The notes beneath the pieces were generated by a model. The model did not search any database and was not told where the DNA came from. It was given only the letters and a program-made list of their open reading frames with translations. DNA of 64,000 bases, from positions 62,001 through 126,000 of the forward strand of contig SVGL01000005.1 of NCBI GenBank assembly GCA_015056325.1. Reading direction: 5' to 3'. Positions within the stretch are counted from its first letter, which is position 1; each line of letters opens with the position of its first letter. The DNA is from Clostridiales bacterium (GTDB lineage: Bacteria; Bacillota; Clostridia; Christensenellales; Aristaeellaceae). This document shows positions 30,501 through 39,147 of the stretch, piece after piece. Position numbers and translations under genes: made by a program.

Positions 30501-31039
30501 TTCTGAATCTCGTGAGAGGTACGGAAGCCGTCGAAGAAGTGCAGGAAGGGCACAGAGCTCTTCAGGGTAGCCACGTGGGCAACCAGAGCCATGTCGCAGG
30601 CTTCCTGGACGGAGTTGGACGCCAGCATGGCGAAGCCGGTCTGACGGCAGGCCATAACGTCGGAGTGATCGCCGAAGATGGACAGAGCGTGGTAAGCCAG
30701 GGCGCGGGCGCTCACGTGGAACACGGAGGGCGTCAGCTCACCAGCGATCTTGTACATGTTGGGGATCATCAGCAGCAGGCCCTGGGAAGCGGTGAAGGTG
30801 GTGGTCAGGGCGCCGGCGGCCAGGGAGCCGTGGACAGCGCCGGCAGCACCGGCCTCAGACTGCATTTCGGCAATCTTGACGGTCTGACCGAACAGGTTCT
30901 CACGCTTCTGAGCGGACCACTCATCAGCAACTTCCGCCATGGGGGAGGAAGGAGTGATGGGGTAGATGGCGGCCACATCGCTGAATGCATAAGCGACATG
31001 GCTGACGGCGGTATTGCCGTCGCAAGTGTACTTAAACAT
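27536..31039 (-). CDS. nifJ: Pyruvate:ferredoxin (flavodoxin) oxidoreductase
   Basis: Full-length 1167 aa; AYPITPSSPMAE, two 4Fe-4S motifs (CIQCGNCALVCPH, CTGCGNCVEVCPA), TPP domain GDGWAYDIGYGG. Confidence 0.96.
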   Translation of the reverse strand: MFKYTCDGNTAVSHVAYAFSDVAAIYPITPSSPMAEVADEWSAQKRENLFGQTVKIAEMQSEAGAAGAVHGSLAAGALTTTFTASQGLLLMIPNMYKIAGELTPSVFHVSARALAYHALSIFGDHSDVMACRQTGFAMLASNSVQEACDMALVAHVATLKSSVPFLHFFDGFRTSHEIQKIDAPDYEEIAKIMPWDKVAEFRARGLNPEHPHQAGTAQNPDIYFQGREAGNKYYLAVPEIVEETMKQVEELTGRKYNLFDYVGAPDAEKVIIAMGSGCDVAHEAVNKLVAMGEKVGLIKVHLYRPFSVKHFLGAIPATCKKIAVLDRTKESGSLGEPLYLDVCAALLEAGRSDIKVVGGRYGLGSKEFTPTHVKAVFANLDGECKNHFTVGINDDVTGTSLPVGELFNAAPEGSISCKFYGLGSDGTVGANKNSIKIIGDHTDLYAQAYFSYDSKKSGGLTVSHLRFGTTPIQSPYLIDAADFIACHNPAYVTQYDMVSSLKDNGVFLLNCQWGADELDAHLPAEMKQLLAKKNAKMYIINAIELAAKVGMGNRINTIMQAAFFKLADVIPYEQADEYMKAYAKKTYGKKGDAIVQKNWDAIDIAISGLVKVDVPAEWANATEGAVAAKVEGTTKYFDEFVKPVLSQEGDKLPVSALDPRGIVPTGTTKFEKRGIGVKVPMWIPENCIQCGNCALVCPHACIRPIYTEDGVELPEGYVTKKATGKEFAGMQYRMQVSPLDCTGCGNCVEVCPAKVKALSMEPLATQMAEQDNWTFAMAQPEVNDKVVNKATVKNSQALKPLFEFSGACAGCGETPYVKLVTQLFGDRMIVANATGCSSIYGGSAPTCPYTTNNAGHGPAWANSLFEDNAEFGFGMNLAVQQRRAKLADLIKALAEKCPDWAEYQEAAAEWLANKDNAEGSKAAAKKIIACVEGCKNCGCECDGLCEEIYGMKDMLVKKSVWIFGGDGWAYDIGYGGVDHVLAQNQDVNILVLDTEVYSNTGGQASKSTPTGSVAKFAAAGKRTKKKDLGMMAMSYGYVYVATVAMGANPQQLLKAMTEAEAYNGPSLIIAYAPCINHGINMGKAQAEQKKAVECGYWPLYRFNPDNEQPMTIDSKEPTGDYQEFIKGEVRYTTLAKMFPEAAEKLFAQAEEDAKYRLASYKKLAGQE

Positions 31040-31290
31040 AGGGGGTCGACCTCCTTTGGGAGTATTCTTCGGACATTATACACCTTTACGCGATTTGTTG
31101 CAACACCTTGCAGAAAAAAAACCGAATATTGCCGGGAACTCACGGCGGAAATGTGGCGTGAAAGACAGACATTGATGGAAAATCGGCAGGACACAGCATG
31201 CTTGTCACACATTCTCCCTCAGTCAGCGGGCTTCCCTGCTGCAATACGAAACAGATGACTGATGAACGTACAAGACGCTGTACACACCGA

Positions 31291-31341
31291 GGCTCCCTCC
31301 GGGAGGGAGCTGGATTCGCGCGTGCGCGAAGCCTGAGGGAG
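31291..31341. repeat. REP-like double-hairpin repeat, copy B
   Basis: GGCTCCCTCCGGGAGGGAGCTGGATTCGCGCGTGCGCGAAGCCTGAGGGAG. Confidence 0.65.
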
Positions 31342-31436
31342 AACGCGGTAGTCACACAGATGCCTATTCCCAGGGAGTGCGCATTGCCTACACACAAAAC
31401 GCTCCCCCGCATACACAGGGGAGCGTTGTTGTATCT

Positions 31437-32459
31437 TTACGTCTTCACCTTCCCCACCGACTCGCCCTTCACCAGCGTCGTGGGCACCATGGCCGTCTCG
31501 CTGCCGGCGGTGCGGGGATTCTCGATCCGTTCGATCAGGAAGCGTGCTGCCTGGCGGCCCATGCGGTCGCTATCCTGGGCCACAGTGGTCAGGCGGGGAC
31601 GGGTGAGCGCGGCGATGCGGGTCTCGTCGTACCCGGCAATGGACACGTCCTCCGGCACGCGCAGGCCCATTTCCTTGGCGGCGTCCAGCGCGCCCAGGGC
31701 GGCATGGTCATCCGGCAGAAGGATGCAGGTGGGCGGCAAAGGCAGGGCCATGAGCTTCCTCACGGCTTCAGCGCCGGCCTCGGGACTGTCGTAGACGGAC
31801 TCCACCAGGTAATCCGGGTTGGCGTCAATGCCGTGGGCCGCCAGGCCGCGGTAGTAACCGGTGATGCGGTTCTCCGTGACGCTGGCCTTTTCGCCGTGAA
31901 CATAGGCGATGCGGGTATGCCCCAGGGACGCGGCATACTCCACCAGGCTCTTCATGCCCTCCACATTCTCCGACAGCACGCAGGAACGGTTGGCAAAGGC
32001 ATGGTCGATGGTCACCACAGGGATGCTGCTGGCCACCAGCTCCATCACCTCGCGGCTGTAGAAGTCGGCGCAGGCCACACACACGCCGTCCACATTGCGG
32101 TAGCGGCAGTGCTCCAGGTAGGTCATGCCGTTCCAGCCGATGTTGTGGTTGATGAAGGTGATATCATAGCCATGCTTCTCCGCCTCCTCCTTGAATGCCT
32201 GCAGCACCTGGGCAAAGAAGGCATGGGTCAGTCCCGTGCCGCTCTCCTCCTGGAACAGCACGCCCAGATTGTAGGAACGGTTGGTCTTCAGCGTACGGGC
32301 GATGGCATTGGGATAGTAGCCGATCTCCTTGGCGGCGCGCTGCACGGCCTCACGGGTCTCGGCGCTGATATCCGCATAGTTATTGAAGGCCTTGCTGACC
32401 GTGGAGATGGACAGACCGCACTTCGCGGCCACATCCTTGATCGTCACTGCCATGGGCAA
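31437..32459 (-). CDS. LacI family transcriptional regulator
   Basis: VTIKDVAAKCGLSISTVSKAFNNYADISAETREAV HTH; periplasmic-binding-like domain. Confidence 0.92.
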   Translation of the reverse strand: MPMAVTIKDVAAKCGLSISTVSKAFNNYADISAETREAVQRAAKEIGYYPNAIARTLKTNRSYNLGVLFQEESGTGLTHAFFAQVLQAFKEEAEKHGYDITFINHNIGWNGMTYLEHCRYRNVDGVCVACADFYSREVMELVASSIPVVTIDHAFANRSCVLSENVEGMKSLVEYAASLGHTRIAYVHGEKASVTENRITGYYRGLAAHGIDANPDYLVESVYDSPEAGAEAVRKLMALPLPPTCILLPDDHAALGALDAAKEMGLRVPEDVSIAGYDETRIAALTRPRLTTVAQDSDRMGRQAARFLIERIENPRTAGSETAMVPTTLVKGESVGKVKT

Positions 32460-32509
32460 GTCCCCCTTTCATCTGTTTTTCGCATCAAGACGAAACTTTC
32501 GTAAAACCT

Positions 32510-32519
32510 AAACCGGTTT
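32510..32519. promoter_or_regulatory. Candidate LacI-family operator
   Basis: Palindrome AAACCGGTTT, with CGAAACTTTCG nearby, just upstream of the LacI gene. Confidence 0.45.
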
Positions 32520-32624
32520 CGCATGGCCAGTATACAATGCTCAGGAAAAAATTGCAAGTGTCATCTCTGTCTTTTTCAAGTACTGAAAAGGCCCGCCTCC
32601 CCGAGGGACGCGGGCTGATACTGC

Positions 32625-34013
32625 TTATTCAAACCACTTGGCAGGCAGATACTTTTTCTGGTTCTCCAGCATGTCGTTGAACAGCGCCTTGCCATCCTCC
32701 AGGGTGACAGCAGCCATCATGGGGTCGTTCATAAAGGTGGTGAAGGCCAGCTCGCGGTCACAGGTCAGGGCGGCGCGCAGGGTGTTCTCCTGGTTGTAGA
32801 CGTGGCGGGCGATCAGGGGCAGGATGTTCTGGGGCACGGGGCCGGCGTAGACGGGCTCGATGCGATTGAGTCCGAAGAGGGCGTTGGTCTCCACCACCGC
32901 ACCGATGGGAAGGTTGGGGATCTGGCCCCGGTTGGGGACGTTCACGTTGCTCACGAGATCCCCCAAGCCGAGAATCGCCTTGATGAGCAGATGGCCTTCC
33001 TCGCCGGAGCCCTTCAGGTCGATCTCCTCCTTGCCGGAGATGAGGTCGTCAGAGCGCTGCATGCGGCGCTGGAGGTCTCCCTTGCGCCAATCCACGGTGG
33101 TCAGGCCGAACTTCCAGGAGGTGACAGTCTCCGGGTCGCGGGTGTAGATGGGGGCCATGAACTCCGCCAGGTGACGGTCGCCCGCCGCGGCAATGGCGCC
33201 GTAGCGGTTGAACAGGTCGAACTTGATCATATCCGCGCTGGCGAAGGAGGAATTCATCCAATTCTTGTCGCCGCCCTTGTCGTAGCCGTCGGCGTACTTT
33301 TTCGCAAACCCGGCATACAGAGGCATGAGGTCCACGTCCTTGTAGGAGGCGCGGGTCAGCCAGGTAAAGTGGTTGATGCCGGTGACGGTTGTGTAGATCT
33401 CATGGCGCTGTACGCCCTCGATTCCCAGTTCATCCGCGATCATCTTGCACAGCAGGTGCTGGGTGCCGAAGACCTCGTGGCAGCAGCCGAAGGCCTTCAC
33501 CTGGGGGAATACCTCGTACAGCGTGCGGATGCACAGCGTCATGGGGTTGGTGTAGTTGATGACCCAGGCGTCGGGGGCATAGTCGCGGATGGCCTCGCCA
33601 ATCTCCACAAACATGGGGATGGTGCGCATCGCACGCATGAAGCCGCCGGGGCCCACGGTATCGCCCACGGGCTGGTAGATGCCCAGGCGCTCCGGCAGAT
33701 GGACGTCGGAGGCCATCTCGTCAAAGGTGCCGGGCAGGATGGAGATCACCACAAAATCCGCGCCGGTGAGGGCCTCCTTGAGAGAGTCGGCCACCTGGTA
33801 CTTCCAGGGGGACTTGGCGTCGGGGTGGGCGCTGATCTTGTTGCCGATCATCTCGTTCCTCCGGGCAGCATCATGGTCGATATCGTACAGGCGGACGCTG
33901 CCGCACAGCTGCTCGTCCATGGCCAGATCCTTCATAAAGCCCCAGGCCCAGCCTCGGCTGCCGCCGCCGATGTAGGCCACCGTCAGATTCTTCGCCTTGT
34001 TGGTCACACTCAT
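32625..34013 (-). CDS. Glycoside hydrolase family 4 protein (LplD/alpha-galacturonidase-like)
   Basis: Rossmann start VAYIGGGSRGWAWGFMKDLA; WVINYTNPMTLC; FGCCHEVFGTQ; ITGINHFTWL. Confidence 0.85.
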   Translation of the reverse strand: MSVTNKAKNLTVAYIGGGSRGWAWGFMKDLAMDEQLCGSVRLYDIDHDAARRNEMIGNKISAHPDAKSPWKYQVADSLKEALTGADFVVISILPGTFDEMASDVHLPERLGIYQPVGDTVGPGGFMRAMRTIPMFVEIGEAIRDYAPDAWVINYTNPMTLCIRTLYEVFPQVKAFGCCHEVFGTQHLLCKMIADELGIEGVQRHEIYTTVTGINHFTWLTRASYKDVDLMPLYAGFAKKYADGYDKGGDKNWMNSSFASADMIKFDLFNRYGAIAAAGDRHLAEFMAPIYTRDPETVTSWKFGLTTVDWRKGDLQRRMQRSDDLISGKEEIDLKGSGEEGHLLIKAILGLGDLVSNVNVPNRGQIPNLPIGAVVETNALFGLNRIEPVYAGPVPQNILPLIARHVYNQENTLRAALTCDRELAFTTFMNDPMMAAVTLEDGKALFNDMLENQKKYLPAKWFE

Positions 34014-34216
34014 GGTGAATATCCTCCTTATCATATCAAAGCGGGATTTGCTGCTGTTCTATTTCGACCCGGCGCAGCATATTTCCTGCCGGAACGGCAC
34101 TCCGCCATATCGGTTTTTACAGGCATCCCATGATATTGACAAAGTTAAAGACGCGTCATATAATGATGAAAAAAGCGCCATGTAAGCATACCGGCGCATC
34201 GGAAAGGAATACACAC

Positions 34217-35560
34217 ATGAAGAAGCTTGTTGCCATGATCGCTCTCCTGCTGGCTTTGCTGCTGTCCTGCGGCGCGCTGGCGGAAACCGCCGTCCTGCTG
34301 TGGGAGGCCGACCAAATCAACCCGCTGTACAGCGACACGACGCGCGTCAAGGTCTACATGCAGGATCAGGGGTATGGTATCGCCACCCTGGCAGGCGAGG
34401 TCACCGTCAACCTGGAGCATGACTCCCTGAGTGACATCAACTGCATGCCCGGTTATGTCATTTCCGCCGTCCGCAATTCCGGCATCCACGATTCCAGGCT
34501 GATCAGCCCCGAGGGCGACGTCCTGACCGAGGAGCTCTACGGCGACATCATCATGTTCTCCCAGACCTGGTATGCCGGCGTCATGCTGACGGAGACCGCC
34601 AGCGATGATGGCGACTACTATAGCGGCGGCCAGGAATATCTGATCGACCGCGTGGATATCTATCACGCCGCCAACGGCAAGGTCGGCGCCCTGACCCGCG
34701 ATCAGTACCTCAGGGCTGTCGCTTACGGCGATCACCTGCTGGTTCTGGACCGCGAAAGCAACGTGCAGCTCTATGACAGCAAGTTCACTCCCGTGGAATC
34801 CACCTTCAAGACCTCCGTCGACGGTGAATACTACTCCGCCAGCAAGGGCCTGACCCGCGGTATCTTCTCCCGTATCACCGGCGAACAGATTGCCACCGGC
34901 TACAGCAAGGTCAGCTCCGAGGTATACAACGGCAATCGCCTCCTGGTCTACTCCGAGCCCGCCCAGGGCTGGGGCATGATCGATCTGCAGGGCAATGTCC
35001 TCATCCCCTGCGCAAAGGATGTTGAGTTCTACGATCTGCGCGCTGACCGCTACATCAAGTTCACCCAGAACGGCACCTACGGCATTTTCGGCCTGTACGA
35101 TATGGAAACCGGCAAGCAGGTCGTTCCCTGTGAGTACAACAGCTTCCTCTCCGCTGATTACGAGCACTACAATTTCTGCGGCTACTTCGCCGTGGAAAAG
35201 GACGGCATGGTCGGCTATGTGGACGAGAACGGCGCTGTCACCGTTGCGCTGACCTACGATGAAGACGATGTGGACGTCCTGGGCTGCACCATGGTCAAGG
35301 AAGACAACGGCGTTTACTCCCTGATCGCCGCAGATGGCGTGATCACCGCCCTCGAAGGCGTGACTGAGGTCTACACAAACGGCAACGGCGCTTCGCTGGG
35401 CCGCTACATCGCCGTGAAGAATGCGGACGGCCTGTGGGGCCTGGTTGACTGGCACGGCAATCTGATCGTTGACTACACCGCCCGCTATGATTCTCAGTTC
35501 CGGTTCATCGACGCCACCCACTTCATCTACGACAGCAAGTTCATGTACGAGATCCAGTAA
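34217..35560 (+). CDS. Secreted WG-repeat-like protein
   Basis: Signal peptide; GWGMIDLQGNVLIPCAKD, GMVGYVDENGAVTVALTY, GLWGLVDWHGNLIVDY repeats. Confidence 0.75.
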   Translation: MKKLVAMIALLLALLLSCGALAETAVLLWEADQINPLYSDTTRVKVYMQDQGYGIATLAGEVTVNLEHDSLSDINCMPGYVISAVRNSGIHDSRLISPEGDVLTEELYGDIIMFSQTWYAGVMLTETASDDGDYYSGGQEYLIDRVDIYHAANGKVGALTRDQYLRAVAYGDHLLVLDRESNVQLYDSKFTPVESTFKTSVDGEYYSASKGLTRGIFSRITGEQIATGYSKVSSEVYNGNRLLVYSEPAQGWGMIDLQGNVLIPCAKDVEFYDLRADRYIKFTQNGTYGIFGLYDMETGKQVVPCEYNSFLSADYEHYNFCGYFAVEKDGMVGYVDENGAVTVALTYDEDDVDVLGCTMVKEDNGVYSLIAADGVITALEGVTEVYTNGNGASLGRYIAVKNADGLWGLVDWHGNLIVDYTARYDSQFRFIDATHFIYDSKFMYEIQ

Positions 35561-35572
35561 TGCCATACAAAA

Positions 35573-35598
35573 AGGGCTGCTCCTGTGGGAGCAGCCCT
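35573..35598. terminator. Hairpin terminator, copy 1
   Basis: AGGGCTGCTCC-tgt-GGGAGCAGCCCT preceded by an A-tract. Confidence 0.75.
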
Positions 35599-35661
35599 CA
35601 AAGCATCGACAAAGTCGATGGTTTGCAGGCCTTCAAAAATGGCCGCAAGGCAAGGCGACAA

Positions 35662-35712
35662 GGCTGCAAATGAGGGAGTTTACACAGACGTAAATGACCG
35701 AAATTTGCAGCC
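35662..35712. repeat. Large palindromic intergenic element between two identical terminators
   Basis: GGCTGCAAAT (35662-35671) and ATTTGCAGCC (35703-35712), with inner partial GTTTAC/GTAAAT. Confidence 0.6.
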
Positions 35713-35787
35713 GCCGTCAACGCAGCAAGCAAAAAATCCTGCCTGCCGGCAGGATCCTTTGCGGTTGTGGGCTTTTTTGATGGTCTG

Positions 35788-35816
35788 AGGGCTGCTCCTG
35801 TGGGAGCAGCCTTTTT
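35788..35816. terminator. Hairpin terminator, copy 2
   Basis: Same 24-bp AGGGCTGCTCCTGTGGGAGCAGCC as copy 1, followed by TTTTT. Confidence 0.75.
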
Positions 35817-35819
35817 GCT

Positions 35820-37157
35820 TTACTTCGTCTCAGCAATCATATTCTTGATATCCCCTACCACGCTCTGCATGCCGGAGGCGGCGTCCTTCACGCCGGCAGC
35901 CACCTTATCGCAGCCGTGGAGTACGGTGGTGTGGTCGCGGTTGCCAAACACCTGGCCGATCTGCGGCAGGCTCAGGTTGGTCATCTCGCGGGTCAGGTAC
36001 ATGGCAATTTGACGGGGCACGGTGATCTCCCGGCGGCGGGAATGGCTGATCAGGTCGTTCACCGTGATGGAGTAGTAATCCGCCACGGTCTGCATGATAG
36101 CCTGGGCAGTGATCTCCTTGCGGGTCTGGGTGGAGAAGAGGTCGCGCAGGGCCTCGTTGCACAGCGCCACGGAGAGGGGCTTCTTGGTCAGATTGGCGTA
36201 GGCCACCAGACGGGTCAGGCTGCCCTCCAGCTCACGGATGTTGGAGTCGATATGACTGGCGATGGTCTCCAGGATGGCGGGATCCACCTTGATGTGCTCG
36301 GATTCCGCCTTGGCCTGCAGGATGGCGATACGGGTCTCGAAGTCCGGCTTCTTGATGTCTGCCAGCAGACCCCAGGCGAAGCGGCTCTTCAGGCGGTCCT
36401 CCAGACGGGCGATCTCCTGCGGGGGGCGGTCGGAGGTGAGGATGATCTGCTTGCCTGCGGTGTGCAGGGCGTTGAAGGTGTGGAAGAACTCCTCCTGGGT
36501 GGACTCCTTGCCCGCGATGAACTGGATATCGTCCACCATCAGCACGTCCACATTGCGGAAGCGGTTGCGGAACTGAATGTTGCGGTTCTGCTGGATGGCA
36601 GTGATCAGCTCGGTGGTGAACTGCTCGCCGGGAATGTAGAGGATGCGCTTGGTGGGATCAACCTCCAGGATGAAGTGGCCGATGGCGTGCATCAGGTGGG
36701 TCTTGCCCAGGCCGACGCCGCCATAAATAAACAGGGGGTTGTAGGCCTGCGCAGGCGCCTCGGCAACGGCCAGGGACGCCGCATGGGCGAAGCGGTTGCC
36801 GCTGCCCACCACGAAGGTATCGAAGGTATACTTGGGGTTGAGGGCGATGCCAGTGATCTCGTCCTCGGCCTTTTCCGCCTCAGCCTTGGGGGCGGTGCGC
36901 TCCTGCAGCTCGGCGCTGGTGAGGATTTCCACCTTCATTGCGCGGCCGGCAGCACGGCTGACCGCGTCGGTGATGCGGCCGTGATGCATGTTCATCAGCT
37001 GGCGCTGCATGTTCTCCATCGTGATGCGCAGGATGAGGGTATCCTCCTCCAGGGCAATCACGGTCAGATTATTGGCGATCCAGGTCGTATACACGATCCG
37101 GTTCATTTCGGATTCCATCAGGGCACATGCCCGTTCCCATAGCTCTTTCATTTCCAT
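35820..37157 (-). CDS. dnaA: Chromosomal replication initiator protein DnaA
   Basis: NPLFIYGGVGLGKTHLMHAIGH Walker A; VDVLMVDDIQFIAGKE; C-terminal RRREITVPRQIAMYLTREMTNLSLPQIGQVFGNRDHTTVLHGCDKV. Confidence 0.97.
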   Translation of the reverse strand: MEMKELWERACALMESEMNRIVYTTWIANNLTVIALEEDTLILRITMENMQRQLMNMHHGRITDAVSRAAGRAMKVEILTSAELQERTAPKAEAEKAEDEITGIALNPKYTFDTFVVGSGNRFAHAASLAVAEAPAQAYNPLFIYGGVGLGKTHLMHAIGHFILEVDPTKRILYIPGEQFTTELITAIQQNRNIQFRNRFRNVDVLMVDDIQFIAGKESTQEEFFHTFNALHTAGKQIILTSDRPPQEIARLEDRLKSRFAWGLLADIKKPDFETRIAILQAKAESEHIKVDPAILETIASHIDSNIRELEGSLTRLVAYANLTKKPLSVALCNEALRDLFSTQTRKEITAQAIMQTVADYYSITVNDLISHSRRREITVPRQIAMYLTREMTNLSLPQIGQVFGNRDHTTVLHGCDKVAAGVKDAASGMQSVVGDIKNMIAETK

Positions 37158-37293
37158 TCGCTTCTGCGCCTCTTGCTTCTCAAGTGTGGTGCCCGCACAG
37201 GCGGACTTCAATAAAGGGCGGTATGCAGACAAAAATCCGCCGCCCCACCGTTTATGCAAGCCCACTGCCGGATGGCGGTGGGCTGTAACAGGC

Positions 37294-37397
37294 TGTGGAT
37301 AACTTTTTGTTCCCTGCTATCATAGCACAGACACCGCGAAATTTCAAGCATTTCGCCAAAAGGCAGAATGCTGCATGGGCACCGCGCCTGTTGATAA
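37294..37397. promoter_or_regulatory. Two DnaA-box-like sequences upstream of dnaA
   Basis: TGTGGATAA (37294-37302) and TGTTGATAA (37389-37397); AT-rich tract further upstream. Confidence 0.45.
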
Positions 37398-37614
37398 CTT
37401 GCCCCGGATATCTTGTGTCGGGACATCCGTTCGACACAATCCGTGCCGCATCCAATGAATAAAAATGAACAAACGTGCATATTATGCAAAATCCTTTGGG
37501 GGATTTTCTGAAAAAACCTCGAAAAAAAACATCTTGCAGGATTCTCCCCTGCCCGCGTCGAACATATGAACGCTGCGATCTGTCGCTGCCACACATCCGC
37601 AGGAGGTGCTCCCC

Positions 37615-38100
37615 ATGGCCATCACCATCCGCCCCGAGGACGTATTTGCCGCCCTGGAACCGATGCTGGGCACGCAGTTCCTTGCCGCCACGCCCCTGTG
37701 CGGAGACGCTGCCGACTGCCTGAGCCGCTATGCGCCCTCCTGCATGACGCTGAACGACATGTACCTCAAGGTGCGGGAGGTCATCTTCGGCGACCTGTAC
37801 GCTGCCCTGGGCCAGGGGATGGTGCTGACGCTGGAAAGCGGCGTGCGCCTCCGGTTGCGCCTCAAGGATATCGACACCCTGGCGGATGAAGCCCTGGGGC
37901 TGCTGCTGGACGACCTCCCCGGCGATCAGCTGCCGCTGACCTTCCTGCGGCCCTTCGCACTGGAATCGGGGCTGCTGTGCGCCATGCGGGTGCTTTTGCA
38001 GCGCTACGGCGCGGTGCTCCCCGCCATGGAGCGGGAGATGCTCATCCGCATCGTCAAGGAAAATCACCCGGCAGACAGGTATGCCGCCTGGCTGAAGTGA
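37615..38100 (+). CDS. Hypothetical protein
   Basis: RBS aggaggt then ATGGCCATCACC; about 161 aa (longer start at 37606 possible). Confidence 0.6.
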   Translation: MAITIRPEDVFAALEPMLGTQFLAATPLCGDAADCLSRYAPSCMTLNDMYLKVREVIFGDLYAALGQGMVLTLESGVRLRLRLKDIDTLADEALGLLLDDLPGDQLPLTFLRPFALESGLLCAMRVLLQRYGAVLPAMEREMLIRIVKENHPADRYAAWLK

Positions 38101-38106
38101 CATCAG

Positions 38107-38153
38107 AAGACTCCCCTTCATCGGGGAGCTGTCGCCGATCAGGCGACTGAGGG
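38107..38153. repeat. REP-like double-hairpin repeat, copy C (inverted relative to A)
   Basis: ACTCCCCTTCATCGGGGAGCTGTCGCCGATCAGGCGACTGAGGG. Confidence 0.7.
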
Positions 38154-38194
38154 TTTTTCCCCAAATCCCCTATACTATTATGGAAAGGAATCCC

Positions 38195-39097
38195 ATGAAG
38201 AAGCTCATTTCCCTCATTCTCGCGACGCTTATGATGACGTCCGCACTGGCCTCGGCGGAGACCGTGGTCACGTCTTTCTACCCCATCCACCTCTTCGCCC
38301 GCAACCTGCTCGACGGTATCGACGGCATCGAAATTGCCTCCCTGGCCGAGCCCACCTCCGGCTGCCTGCACGATTATCAGCTGCAAACCGGCGACATGAA
38401 GACCCTCGCCCGGGCAGATGTGTTCCTGATCAACGGCGCCGGCATGGAGGGCTACCTGGAAGGTGTGTTTGAGGCCTTCCCCTCCCTGCCGGTGGTGGAC
38501 GCCTCCCAGGGCGTCACCCTGCTGGAGGACTGCTCCGACCACAGACATGATGATCACGACGACCACGATCATGAACACGCCTTCAACGCCCACATCTGGC
38601 TGGACGCGGAAAACGCCGCCCTGATGATCGCCAACCTGGCAGATGGGCTGATCGCCGCCCTGCCCCAGCACGAAGCCGCCATCGCCGCCAACCGCGACGC
38701 CTATGTCGCCCGCCTCGCCGCTCTGGACGCGGAGCTCACCGCCGCCCTGGGAGACCTCCCACGCAAGGACATCATCACCTTCCACGAGGCATTCCCCTAC
38801 TTCGCCAACGCCTACGGGCTGCATGTGGCTGCTGTCATCACCCGCGATCCTGACGACGCCCTCTCCCCCCGTCAGCTCGCTGAACTGTGCAAAACCGTCC
38901 AGGCCCTGGGCGCCCCGCCGCTCTTCGTGGAGCCCCAGTACGAGGACATGGCCGCCACGACCATCTCCCGCGAGACCGGCGCGCCCCTTTTCACCCTGGA
39001 CCCCATCGTCACCGGCCCGGCAGACGCGCCCCTCGCCCACTACGAGGACGCAATGCGCCAGAACCTGGCCGTGCTGCTGGAAGCGCTGGGAGGATAA
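38195..39097 (+). CDS. Zinc/manganese ABC transporter substrate-binding protein (ZnuA/AdcA-like)
   Basis: Signal peptide; TSFYPIHLFARN; His-rich loop DHRHDDHDDHDHEHAFNAHIWLD; FHEAFPYFANAYGL. Confidence 0.88.
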   Translation: MKKLISLILATLMMTSALASAETVVTSFYPIHLFARNLLDGIDGIEIASLAEPTSGCLHDYQLQTGDMKTLARADVFLINGAGMEGYLEGVFEAFPSLPVVDASQGVTLLEDCSDHRHDDHDDHDHEHAFNAHIWLDAENAALMIANLADGLIAALPQHEAAIAANRDAYVARLAALDAELTAALGDLPRKDIITFHEAFPYFANAYGLHVAAVITRDPDDALSPRQLAELCKTVQALGAPPLFVEPQYEDMAATTISRETGAPLFTLDPIVTGPADAPLAHYEDAMRQNLAVLLEALGG

Positions 39098-39147
39098 TTA
39101 CAACAAGCCAGCCGATGTACATTCGATCAATGCAGGAGGTACAATCC

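Noticed and set aside
27809-31258. 1149-aa plus-strand ORF
   Set aside because: Antisense shadow of nifJ.
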